Source: a virus. Taken from it: a stretch of 21,994 nucleotides of DNA. The stretch is from the IMG/VR virus record IMGVR_UViG_3300028573_000063, positions 1 through 21,994 of that record. The stretch is one strand, 5' to 3'. This document shows positions 1 to 7,297 of this stretch, piece after piece. Below the pieces are notes generated by a model, which saw nothing but the letters and a program-made list of their open reading frames with translations, did no database searches and was not told the origin of the DNA. How positions within the stretch are numbered: the first letter of the stretch is position 1; each line of letters opens with the position of its first letter. A program made the position numbers and the translations under genes.

Positions 1-14
1 GCGAGTAAATGTTT

Positions 15-179
15 TTATTGAACTGGTGTTGTCGGGTTCATCTTCTGGCTGATGTACAGATACGCGGCATTAAGAATACCTCCTACTGTAAGGTCAAGAA
101 CTCCTGAATGTGAATTGACGATGACTGGTATTGCGAACAATGCGACTGCCATAATTGCGTGTAAAATTTTGTTTTGCAT
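15..179 (-). CDS. Small two-helix membrane protein, holin candidate (54 aa)
   Basis: A complete short gene with ATG at 179 and TAA at 15-17. It starts one base after the stop of the peptidase gene (TAA-T-ATG), the same junction used by many genes here. Two hydrophobic stretches are visible, about residues 5-22 (ILHAIMAVALFAIPVIV) and 27-44 (VLDLTVGGILNAAYLYIS), followed by a short polar tail ending NPTTPVQ. Size, two-helix topology and position directly after a predicted cell-wall hydrolase fit a small holin or holin-like protein that would release or activate the lysin at the membrane. No family is recognised by sequence, so function rests on context. There is no Shine-Dalgarno-like motif before the start. 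It could instead be a small exported or membrane accessory protein. Confidence 0.6.
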   Translation of the reverse strand: MQNKILHAIMAVALFAIPVIVNSHSGVLDLTVGGILNAAYLYISQKMNPTTPVQ

Positions 180-180
180 A

Positions 181-1221
181 TTATTGTTTATTAAATAAGC
201 TATTAAGTTTTGCTCTCGTTTGATTTCCTACAAAACCTGCTACTGGCATTATATTATATTTTTTCTGAAAAGCCAATACAGCATTTAATGTTTTTAAACC
301 AAAATAATTTGTATTATCAGGATAAGTAAATTCTCCATCAAGACGTAAAGCCTCTTGGAGGGCTATAACATCGACCCCACTACATCCTAACCACAAATTA
401 TTCGTGAAATTATATTGGAAAGTTGAAGAAAAAATCTCAGTAAACATACACCAGATAAAAGGTAAATATTCCTCTCCAATCCATTGCCAGCCCATATCGC
501 CTGCCGATGTCCCCCAAGAATTTAGGAAACCTAGTTGTTTCTTTCCATTAAACATTCTGACTTTGCCAAAATATAGCCAATGAGACCATGTATCCTCGCC
601 TGATCTAGGAGGTTGAGGCATATTAGAAAGCCAGCTACCATTATTTGACCCGTCAAGACCGCATACAACCCCTTGATTATCCCTTATGGCACAAGCTATC
701 GTTTCTATATCTTTAGGCTGGTAGAAGGCATAATTGCTTGAACGAGATAGGGAAGCGTTTGAGATAGCTAAAGGTGTAATATCCTGTGAAGCCTCCATAA
801 AAGGCTCTGTGCTGTTGCCATTCTGATATGACGGACAAAGTGTTTCAGATGAAACACCTACCACATTGCATCGTTTGCATATATCCTGCGCGCCTGAACC
901 TCCACCATTTACATGGATTGGAGCATAAATAAACTTAGCTGATTCCTCTGTAAATATTTTATAAGCAAAAGCATTGGAAACTTCTGATTTATAAGCTCCC
1001 GCCTGACCTCCGCATGAATATGATGACCATTGATTCTTTACTGGAATTTTAAAGTTAGGAATTGTGAGAACTATGGCAAGCTCATTTTCTACGTCATATC
1101 CAGTGTTCCAATCCATAGGCTGTGAAGCCATAGCAATATTGTGATAGGAAAAATCCTTTTTTTGAGGAACATATTTTATAGCACCGTGACCATAAGTATT
1201 TTCTATCAGTTGAGTGTTCAT
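181..1221 (-). CDS. Papain-type (C1) cysteine peptidase with C-terminal peptidoglycan-binding domain; predicted endolysin
   Basis: 346 aa. The N-terminal half carries the papain signature in order: VKNQWSSYSC gives oxyanion Gln64 and nucleophile Cys70 with the same six-residue spacing as papain Q19/C25; His214 lies in DTWSHW; Asn234 lies in FLNSWGTSAGDMGW, matching the papain NSWG motif. Residues about 278-343 form a peptidoglycan-binding type 1 domain (GVDVIALQEALRL, YFGLKTLNAVLAFQ, GFVGNQTRAKLN). There is no signal peptide, so export would need a holin or the enzyme would be carried in the virion. It lies between two small membrane-protein genes, the usual setting of a lysis cassette. The predicted role is cutting peptide bonds in the host wall or surface layer. 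Papain-type catalytic domains are unusual for phage lysins, which more often use CHAP, NlpC/P60, amidase or glycosidase folds. The domain calls are strong; the lytic role is inferred. Confidence 0.85.
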   Translation of the reverse strand: MNTQLIENTYGHGAIKYVPQKKDFSYHNIAMASQPMDWNTGYDVENELAIVLTIPNFKIPVKNQWSSYSCGGQAGAYKSEVSNAFAYKIFTEESAKFIYAPIHVNGGGSGAQDICKRCNVVGVSSETLCPSYQNGNSTEPFMEASQDITPLAISNASLSRSSNYAFYQPKDIETIACAIRDNQGVVCGLDGSNNGSWLSNMPQPPRSGEDTWSHWLYFGKVRMFNGKKQLGFLNSWGTSAGDMGWQWIGEEYLPFIWCMFTEIFSSTFQYNFTNNLWLGCSGVDVIALQEALRLDGEFTYPDNTNYFGLKTLNAVLAFQKKYNIMPVAGFVGNQTRAKLNSLFNKQ

Positions 1222-1222
1222 A

Positions 1223-1606
1223 TTATTTTTTTAAAGTTATGAATAAAGTTACTCCAAATCCTATAATTGCTATCGCCCCAATCATATACCAACGCCACGC
1301 CTCAACATTTCGTATTCTATTTTCGTGGTCTGCTTGAACTTCCAGTACCACTTTGTGTTCTTCCGATGTGGTGTATTTATTGTCCAGCTTATCATTTAAG
1401 TTATCAATTTTTACTTCAATTCCTTTGACGGTAACAACAAGTCCTGTCAATACGTCATGGTCTGCATCGTGTGAATAATGTTCTACTGGTGCGACTGGGG
1501 CTATCGGTGCGACTGGGGCTATCGGTGCGATAGGTGCGACTTTACTGATTTGCTCTATCAAACGTATTAAATCGTCTAATTTTTTTCCTAAAGTTTTATC
1601 TGACAT
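1223..1606 (-). CDS. XhlA-like single-pass membrane protein with Ala-Pro repeat linker
   Basis: 127 aa. Three parts are visible: a short charged N-terminus; an Ala-Pro repeat at about residues 23-41 (units of VAPIAP); and a charged, probably coiled-coil segment (about 55-103) that ends in one membrane span at about 107-124 (MIGAIAIIGFGVTLFITL) with a basic KK tail. This coiled-coil-then-C-terminal-anchor layout resembles the phage XhlA/haemolysin-like lysis proteins, which act beside a holin and lysin. The stop is one base before the peptidase start (TAA-T-ATG), supporting a lysis module. The start at 1606 has only A/T-rich sequence upstream. The Ala-Pro stretch is encoded by a near-perfect tandem DNA repeat. 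It could also be a virion-tethering or spanin-like protein. Membrane topology is clear, but lysis function is inferred. Confidence 0.6.
   Translation of the reverse strand: MSDKTLGKKLDDLIRLIEQISKVAPIAPIAPVAPIAPVAPVEHYSHDADHDVLTGLVVTVKGIEVKIDNLNDKLDNKYTTSEEHKVVLEVQADHENRIRNVEAWRWYMIGAIAIIGFGVTLFITLKK
1488..1540. repeat. 18-bp tandem repeat encoding the Ala-Pro linker
   Basis: Two perfect copies of an 18-base unit (ggtgcgactggggctatc on the plus strand) at 1488-1505 and 1506-1523 are followed by a shortened, diverged 17-base copy. In the minus-strand gene each unit encodes six residues of the VAPIAP repeat. Such a repeat can change copy number by slippage, altering linker length in steps of six residues without a frameshift. 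Confidence 0.85.
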
Positions 1607-1618
1607 ATATTTTCTATG

Positions 1619-3526
1619 TTATTTACAAGCTGTTGATGAATTAGTAATGGTAAATGATGTTGCACCAGCAGCTATGTAGACATATTTTACAGTACCTCCA
1701 GCATCATACCAGATTTGACAAGTTCCTTTTGTTTGTCCAACCTTTCCCCACTCCACTGTTGTAGTTGCGTTTGCTGTTGAAGTTGCAACTTGAAGCAAAG
1801 CATCGGGAGTAGTTGTTCCGATACCTACGAAACCACCAGTAAATATAGCTGCGAAAGTGCTTGATGCATTTGTTGGAGCTGCGACTTTCAATCCATAACC
1901 CGTGAGATTTATACCAGTTAGAGCATACGAATAAATTGCAAAAGTGGCACTCGTATCAAGTTGCGCTCCGTTTGGAGATATTGATGTTTGGTCATTCTGT
2001 TCTCCCCCTGTAAATTTTGTTCCGCCAGCAATCGTCATTGCTCCACCATAGGCTTTTGAAATTGAACCGTCTGCGAGAAAGAGTGTTGCTGTTTGACCAG
2101 TTCCTTGTTTATTATTATTTATTTTTATGCTTCCAGTTTCAACATCAAGACCATATTGAGGTGATGTAGTGCCAATCCCGACATTGCCAGCATCAAACCA
2201 AGAGTTACCTGCTGAACTTATTTTATTTACCAGAGCAGTTGTTTGAGTAGTTGTTGTTCCTCGCGAGTTTCCTGTCGTAGTTGCAAAGACAAAAGTTGTT
2301 GTTGTAGTAGAGAAGTAATAAATTTTTTGATTGGTTGTTGTACCATAGTGAATATTATATGAGCCAGCACCTGTTACAGCATAGTTTGAAAGTGTGATGC
2401 TTCCAGTGCTTCCAGTTGTTGATGCAAAGACTTGTGATGATGGGGTTGTTGTTCCTACACCATCCGATGCAGATATTTGAAAGAAATATGAACCAGCAGT
2501 AAGACTCCCCCCTGATGTTGAAGAAGCAATCGTTGGAGTTGCTGGAATCGACATATTAGTAGCATAATTTCCACCTTGCCAAAGAGTGAGAAGTTGTGAA
2601 GGATTATCTGCTCCTGTTGAAGCACCGAATCCAGCTCCTATTCCGATATTATTATTACCGGCATTTGAACCATTCATAACAAGTGTTGTTGCATTGTTCG
2701 TTCTATAGGTCGAACCAGTTTGATTCAAAGTGATTGCCAATGCACCTCCATTACTAAAGGTTAAACTCTGGTTTGATGTATCATCAAAACCAGATGCAGA
2801 CATTCTTGTATAATACTCTCCAAACTGTGTTGATTGCCATGTAGCTTGAATAATATTCCCTGTGCTATTGCTCCCTCCCGCACCTGTTGACCATGTTTCA
2901 AGATTTACACCAGTATCAGGGCTTGTTGTTCCTATCGCTACCCGACCATCTCCTTGTACTATCATTGTCGAACCTGTTAGGGTAGCTGTATCAGAAATTG
3001 CCCCGCCAATTCCTACATTCAGAGAATTGCTTGAAGCTACTATCTGAGGACTGCTTGCTCCATTTGAAATTATACTTACCGCTTTTCCTGTAGAGCCTTT
3101 CAGATAAGAATTATTACCGTCATAGCCTACCGTTGACCTTCCGCCCGCTAAAGAAATGAATGTTGCAGCGTTTGCTCCTGTTCCGACATTGATTGCCTGA
3201 CCTGTGGTAGCTACTTGAAGAAGTGAATCAGGTGATGATGTACCAATACCTATTTTAAAAACATTAAAAAGTTGTTTTGCGTTCAAATCTACATTTCCTG
3301 TTGCATCTGTGTAAGGAACATAAGAAGTAAGTTGACCTGAAGTTGCATAATTTGAAACATTATCATACAAATAAGTGTTACTACCATTTCCAACTAAAAA
3401 TTGTCCTTGTGTCGGCACACTTGACGTTGCTGTACCTCCCTGAAATATTTGTAATACCGAACTTGCCATTACAGGTGTTGCTACAAATAGAAGTCCTATT
3501 AAAATTGATTTTAGAAAATTTTTCAT
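1619..3526 (-). CDS. Exported fibre-like protein with GIGTTSP-type repeats
   Basis: 635 aa. The N-terminus is a clear Sec signal: basic start (MKNFLKS), hydrophobic core, and a cleavage-like TPVMA at residues 17-21. The mature protein is Gly/Ser/Thr/Asn-rich. It carries spaced repeats GIGTSSPDSLLQ (about 93), AIGTTSPDTG (197), GIGTTSPQYGLDVE (450) and GIGTTTPDALLQ (568), typical of trimeric fibre or adhesin stalks. A Thr-rich fibronectin-III-like segment lies at about 326-432. The last 45 residues form a small module with two cysteines (C603, C634) that could form a disulfide outside the cell. Similar repeats and end modules occur, as I recall, in Patescibacteria surface proteins. The ATG overlaps the previous stop (ATGA), so it belongs to the phage operon. 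A signal peptide is odd for a virion fibre; it may be shown on the infected cell surface. Role not proven. Confidence 0.7.
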   Translation of the reverse strand: MKNFLKSILIGLLFVATPVMASSVLQIFQGGTATSSVPTQGQFLVGNGSNTYLYDNVSNYATSGQLTSYVPYTDATGNVDLNAKQLFNVFKIGIGTSSPDSLLQVATTGQAINVGTGANAATFISLAGGRSTVGYDGNNSYLKGSTGKAVSIISNGASSPQIVASSNSLNVGIGGAISDTATLTGSTMIVQGDGRVAIGTTSPDTGVNLETWSTGAGGSNSTGNIIQATWQSTQFGEYYTRMSASGFDDTSNQSLTFSNGGALAITLNQTGSTYRTNNATTLVMNGSNAGNNNIGIGAGFGASTGADNPSQLLTLWQGGNYATNMSIPATPTIASSTSGGSLTAGSYFFQISASDGVGTTTPSSQVFASTTGSTGSITLSNYAVTGAGSYNIHYGTTTNQKIYYFSTTTTTFVFATTTGNSRGTTTTQTTALVNKISSAGNSWFDAGNVGIGTTSPQYGLDVETGSIKINNNKQGTGQTATLFLADGSISKAYGGAMTIAGGTKFTGGEQNDQTSISPNGAQLDTSATFAIYSYALTGINLTGYGLKVAAPTNASSTFAAIFTGGFVGIGTTTPDALLQVATSTANATTTVEWGKVGQTKGTCQIWYDAGGTVKYVYIAAGATSFTITNSSTACK

Positions 3527-4233
3527 GATATGTATTTATTTATTGGTGGATTATTTGTTGGTGCATTGGTTAATGTTACTGTATTGCCCAATACTGTGTA
3601 ATCACCATTTAAAATTGATAATGCTTGACCTTCCAGTGAAATAAAAGATGGTGTATTTGTAAAAGTATATATTTTATTTATACTATTGACAACACCAGAA
3701 GAAGGATATTCTTCATTCCAAGTTCCAAAAGAACCTGTATGAGCTACTTTTATAGGATTATTGAAAGAACCATCTCCAACTAATGAAGCATCTGTATAAA
3801 CCTTGAACCCAGCAGAACTCCAAGTCATATGGTCTTTTCCTCCTTTTAAATATTCCCAGTCTTTTAAGTCATAGACAGATAGTTTTTCTTTACCGACTAA
3901 GGATTTTAATTTCTCTCTAATTTCCTCTGGTGTAATTATGTTACCGTCTTTTCCTCTTATCGGAGTTGGTATCAAAGGTATTATTATTTCTCTGAGTTCT
4001 TCGTTTGTTGGAATTTTGCCATCAAAATAATGCTTTCCTTTTTTTGGAGTAACCTGTTTCTTAATTTCTTCAATAGGAACAATGGCTAATATTTCTTCGG
4101 CTGTTGGAGTATCTCCCTTATCTCCCTTTAATCTAGCCAAGTCAATGGCTTCAAGCAGATCAAGTATCTTCTCGTCTGGCGTTGAGATTTTTTCGTATAT
4201 TTCTTTTAATTTTTCTTTTTTATCTTTTGGCAT
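3523..4233 (-). CDS. Tail-fibre-like protein
   Basis: About 236 aa from ATG at 4233; a TTG two codons earlier (4239) is the alternative start. The gene overlaps the end of the ATP-grasp gene by 14 bases, and its stop overlaps the next start (ATGA). The N-terminal third is charged and helical (KDKKEKLKEIYEKI). A middle part has short collagen-like pieces (GDKGDTPT, RGKDGN). It continues with the fibre motif YTDASLVGDGSFNNPIKV near residue 150 and ends with a beta module (TNTPSFISLEGQALSILNG, DYTVLGNTVTLTNAP) that I know from the ends of phage fibres and appendage proteins. It probably forms part of a trimeric host-binding fibre. Fibre identity is moderately supported; the exact partner is unknown. 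Confidence 0.6.
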   Translation of the reverse strand: MPKDKKEKLKEIYEKISTPDEKILDLLEAIDLARLKGDKGDTPTAEEILAIVPIEEIKKQVTPKKGKHYFDGKIPTNEELREIIIPLIPTPIRGKDGNIITPEEIREKLKSLVGKEKLSVYDLKDWEYLKGGKDHMTWSSAGFKVYTDASLVGDGSFNNPIKVAHTGSFGTWNEEYPSSGVVNSINKIYTFTNTPSFISLEGQALSILNGDYTVLGNTVTLTNAPTNNPPINKYIS

Positions 4234-5761
4234 AGACAATTTTTTTAAGCTTTTCTCTTATTTCCTTTCTTTTTCCTTCTTCTTTTATAGAGTTTGCCTT
4301 TGATTCTTCTTCCTGTTTCAATTTCAGTTTTTCTGATGTTAAAATATATCCCCACTTTTCAAGGTCATCTTTACACTTATGATAGTTTGTCTTATCAAAA
4401 TCGTCCCTCCAAAAAGACTTTGGAACGATTATTTTTCTAAGTAATTCATCGAGTTTTTTCCCTGCACCTTCAACGGTATTGTCCATTTGAGCCGCAGTAA
4501 GAACATATCCATCAGCATTGGCTATTTCAAGTCTGTCGTTTCTGAACCTTAGCCCATCAGGATAAACATGTTTCCAGTCTTCTTTTGTAAAATCCTTTTT
4601 AAAATTAAGTAAAATACCCTCGGAGTTTGACATTCTAAATGACATCAGATTTTTAATCTCTTCCATTCCTTGTGGTATTCCACCTTCTTCAAATGAAGCA
4701 GTAAGTTTAGCTGAATTTACAAAAGGAAAAGGTTTTGTGTAAAGCCAAGAAACTATGCACATTCTGTCGTCATATTTATAGTTCTTATCCTGTTCCCCAT
4801 CAGCCATAGCTTTTAAAAAGTCATACCATGATGATTTTTGTATCTCTAACTGTGCAGAGGTCGCTGGAACACCCATTCGAGGGGTAAATTCAAGGAAATA
4901 AGCACCTTTTTCAGTGATAATGGTATTTATATCAATATCACCCTTAAAATCAATAGACTTTAAAAGTTCTCTGCACTTATCAAGTGTTTCAGCAAAAATC
5001 TTTGAGTATTTTGCTTTTATATATCTCATCACGGTATATTGTTCACCTGTTGATTCACCCAAGTTTCCTGGAAAAAGGGCTTTGTGTTCCCAGTTTTCTT
5101 CACATATCTCATCACCATCAGAGTCTTTCATAAACTCCTTGCCATTCCAGTATGAACCGCAAGCCATCTCATGCCCTTCTATTTTTCTCTGTAACACAAA
5201 GTCTGGTTTCACTCCTTCAATCCAATGTTTCTCTAGTATTTCAAGTGAGTCTAACAAATCTTCTGAATTAGGCATACGAGCAACGAAGTTTAGACCTTTT
5301 ATCTCATCTATCTTTCCCTGTTGTTTGAGAACCCATTTTCCACCTTTTTCTTTTATAACTTCTCGTATCTTTTCAAATGTATCGCACTCGATCATTTCTG
5401 GGACTAATATACCAGACATTCCCGCTATTTTATTAGCCCAAGTTCTGTCCCATTCTAGTTTATCGGTAAGTTTATCTCCACCTATGACACTCAAACCTTT
5501 TGCTCTAAGTTCCTTAGTTTCGTCTCGGTTTGACTTGTCTTCATATATAATAAGGTCACATTGAGGTGCAAATTCAAGCCTCTCAGCATAGGGAATACGC
5601 TTTATTGTTCCTTTTAGAATGTTAGTGTGTCTTTTGGTTGCTAAATAAACATCGTGTCCTTCGTTTTGAATAACAAGAGCAAGGGAAGGGGCAAGCCACT
5701 CGTCTGTGACGATGAGAATTTTCTTCTTGAGTATTTCTTTGTTTTGTGGTATGATGGGCAT
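4220..5761 (-). CDS. PurD-like ATP-grasp ligase
   Basis: 513 aa, laid out like glycinamide ribonucleotide synthetase (PurD). Residues about 12-43 are a Rossmann-type pre-ATP-grasp strand (KILIVTDEW...GHDVYLATK). The ATP-grasp core runs about 105-320, with the likely ATP-binding Lys146 (KWVLKQQG), the FVLQRKIEGHE segment (188-198) and the metal-site segment GDIDIN...FLEFTPRMG (274-297). Residues about 340-445 resemble the PurD C-terminal domain (GGIPQGME, ANADGYVLTAAQMDNTVEGA). A lysine/glutamate-rich tail (about 465-513) is extra. The usual EFN is EFT at 291-293, so one metal ligand differs. ATP-grasp enzymes join a carboxylate to an amine using ATP. No other purine gene is present, and the gene sits between ejection and fibre genes, so a modifying role on a virion or host molecule is plausible. 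Substrate unknown. Confidence 0.75.
   Translation of the reverse strand: MPIIPQNKEILKKKILIVTDEWLAPSLALVIQNEGHDVYLATKRHTNILKGTIKRIPYAERLEFAPQCDLIIYEDKSNRDETKELRAKGLSVIGGDKLTDKLEWDRTWANKIAGMSGILVPEMIECDTFEKIREVIKEKGGKWVLKQQGKIDEIKGLNFVARMPNSEDLLDSLEILEKHWIEGVKPDFVLQRKIEGHEMACGSYWNGKEFMKDSDGDEICEENWEHKALFPGNLGESTGEQYTVMRYIKAKYSKIFAETLDKCRELLKSIDFKGDIDINTIITEKGAYFLEFTPRMGVPATSAQLEIQKSSWYDFLKAMADGEQDKNYKYDDRMCIVSWLYTKPFPFVNSAKLTASFEEGGIPQGMEEIKNLMSFRMSNSEGILLNFKKDFTKEDWKHVYPDGLRFRNDRLEIANADGYVLTAAQMDNTVEGAGKKLDELLRKIIVPKSFWRDDFDKTNYHKCKDDLEKWGYILTSEKLKLKQEEESKANSIKEEGKRKEIREKLKKIVYAKR
5727..5755 (+). promoter_or_regulatory. Possible plus-strand sigma70 promoter with extended -10
   Basis: TTGAGT at 5727-5732, a 17-base spacer, then TATGAT at 5750-5755 preceded by TGG (an extended -10). 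The ATG of a 29-aa plus-strand reading frame begins at 5762, about where transcription would start, so the message would be leaderless. The element lies inside the first codons of the divergent ATP-grasp gene, and a chance match in AT-rich coding DNA cannot be excluded. Confidence 0.4.
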
Positions 5762-5851
5762 ATGAATGTGATATACTTTATTTTAATTTGTTTTAGTGGT
5801 TATCTTATATACGCTGGACTTAAACAAATGATTGAAGCTTTGTTTTATTAA
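5762..5851 (+). CDS. Putative 29-aa membrane peptide on the opposite strand
   Basis: ATG at 5762, TAA at 5849-5851. The peptide is MNVIYFILICFSGYLIYAGL followed by KQMIEALFY: one membrane span and a short amphipathic end. It is the only plausible plus-strand gene in the window. It fills the whole 86-base gap between two minus-strand genes: its ATG directly abuts the ATG of the ATP-grasp gene (CATATG) and its stop overlaps the TAA of the ejection-protein gene. A promoter-like element lies just upstream with spacing for a leaderless message. Single-span peptides of this size include type I toxin-like and membrane-regulatory peptides, but no family is recognised. The gap could instead be a non-coding spacer. 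Confidence 0.4.
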   Translation: MNVIYFILICFSGYLIYAGLKQMIEALFY

Positions 5852-7296
5852 GGTAAAAATTGACCGATACCAGGTACTAAATTCTTTACTCCTTTTTCTA
5901 TTGCAATACCGCCAGCAACTGTCCCAGCACCTTTTAGGAATTTTCCAGCTTTACTAAGTGAACCAATAGAAGCTTGTATTTTTCCTTTAAGAATTTCAGC
6001 AACATCAAATAATTTAGCTTGAGACTTGTTAGCTGTTTTATAGATAGCCGCTTTATCTGCTGGCAAGCTATCAACAATATATTTTTTTACTGCTTGATAT
6101 GTGGTATCGGCAGCTTTAGATATAGTAGCATCAGATTTTGCATTAGCAGAACGAAAAGACTCAAGCGCATCATCTAAACCTTTAAGAGTTCCGTCTTTAA
6201 CGTGGCTAAGAAAATCAGCAATCCTCTTATCAGAAAAAGCTGCTTGTTGTTCCTTAGTATAGCCCTCATAAATACTATCGCTCATCTTTCCAATAGCATT
6301 TTTTATACCAGAAACAAGAGTATTTTTATTTATAGTTTTATTGACACCATCAAATGCAGTTTTTGATTGTTGCTGTAATTTTCCTAATTCTTTTTGGACA
6401 TTCTGTATGTTTTCTTCTGGGGTTTTACCAGTTAAAACATCTTTAAACTCACTAGCTAATTTTTTAACTTGGTCAGTCATTTTATATATCTTTTCTTTTA
6501 AAATACCGCCCTCTGTTTTTGTCATATCAAATCCTTTATCAGTCAGATATTTTAGTTTTGATTTATCAACAGCACTCAACTCTTTTTCACCTAAAGATAA
6601 AGCTTTCTCTGCTGTTGTTTTTGCTTCAGGTAATATTTTTTTAACTGCATCAACACCTTTTTCAATAGTAGGTTTTGCTGCTTCTCCAAGTTTTTCAACT
6701 GTACCAATAAGTTTTTCTCCTCCGCTGACAACACTCGGTACAGCTTTTGTTGCAAGTGTTCCTGTTTCCATTCCCTTTGCCGCCTTTCCGTAAGTGCCAA
6801 AAGATACTGCATCAAGAGCTGTTCCTGCCGCATTTCCTAAAACTTCACCTGTTGATGGTAACTTCCCTGTAAAATCTTCTTGTTTTGGATTCTCGTTGAT
6901 ATGAGATTGTAAAGCGTTTTTTAATGCTGTTGTATCTTGACCATTTTGTGTTTTTGTTGCTATCGCATCTTGTAACGATTTTGTAATTGAATCATGCTGT
7001 GCCAGTGTCTGAGTAAATTGATCTGTATTACTTCCTGCTGTAATAGCAGAAGTTATGTTTTTCCCCAATCCTTGTTCGGCACTGGTAAGAAAGTTTCCTA
7101 CTCCCTTTGCTGCACTTCCAAGAGTGCCTAAAAGAGAAGTTTTTTGAGGTACTTGTACATTTGTCTTAGGGGCTGGAGCATTCATCTTTATTCCCATTTT
7201 TGATGGGTCGAAACTACTAGCGCTGTTACTCGGAACATTATTTGTACCTGGTGGGTTCATCTTTATTCCAAATTTTGATGGGTCAAATGTTGACAT
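5848..7296 (-). CDS. Probable ejection (internal virion) protein with duplicated N-terminal motif
   Basis: 482 aa. The N-terminus has two near-identical motifs, FDPSKFGIKMNPPG (about 4-17) and FDPSKMGIKMNAPA (about 29-42). Next comes a glycine/alanine-rich amphipathic region (LLGTLGSAAKGVGNFLTSAE), a long lysine-rich helical middle section (about 170-430) and a glycine-rich hydrophobic end (KGAGTVAGGIAIEKG...VPGIGQFLP). This long helical composition with membrane-active ends is typical of podovirus proteins packed in the head and injected with DNA. The place after the nozzle-like gene matches internal-virion genes in short-tailed phages. The start follows the previous stop by one base (TAA-T-ATG). 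No sequence family is recognised. A structural baseplate or plug protein is the alternative. Confidence 0.5.
   Translation of the reverse strand: MSTFDPSKFGIKMNPPGTNNVPSNSASSFDPSKMGIKMNAPAPKTNVQVPQKTSLLGTLGSAAKGVGNFLTSAEQGLGKNITSAITAGSNTDQFTQTLAQHDSITKSLQDAIATKTQNGQDTTALKNALQSHINENPKQEDFTGKLPSTGEVLGNAAGTALDAVSFGTYGKAAKGMETGTLATKAVPSVVSGGEKLIGTVEKLGEAAKPTIEKGVDAVKKILPEAKTTAEKALSLGEKELSAVDKSKLKYLTDKGFDMTKTEGGILKEKIYKMTDQVKKLASEFKDVLTGKTPEENIQNVQKELGKLQQQSKTAFDGVNKTINKNTLVSGIKNAIGKMSDSIYEGYTKEQQAAFSDKRIADFLSHVKDGTLKGLDDALESFRSANAKSDATISKAADTTYQAVKKYIVDSLPADKAAIYKTANKSQAKLFDVAEILKGKIQASIGSLSKAGKFLKGAGTVAGGIAIEKGVKNLVPGIGQFLP
7181..7287. repeat. Direct repeat encoding the duplicated FDPSKxGIKMN motif
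   Basis: Two 32-base copies at 7181-7212 and 7256-7287 share ttcatctttattcc and gatgggtc, differing at only a few positions. They encode the two copies of FDPSK(F/M)GIKMN(P/A)P at the start of the ejection-protein candidate. Near-identity at DNA level suggests a fairly recent duplication or ongoing homogenisation. Confidence 0.8.
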
Positions 7297-7297
7297 A

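Noticed and set aside
4914-5564. 216-aa plus-strand frame opposite the ATP-grasp gene.
   Set aside because: Antisense of a gene with clear family motifs; Ser/Phe/Ile-rich composition typical of the reverse strand of Lys/Glu-rich coding DNA.
5654-5761. N-terminal extension of the plus-strand small frame to ATG 5654.
   Set aside because: It overlaps the ATP-grasp coding region antisense, and the promoter-like element and gap boundaries fit the internal ATG at 5762.
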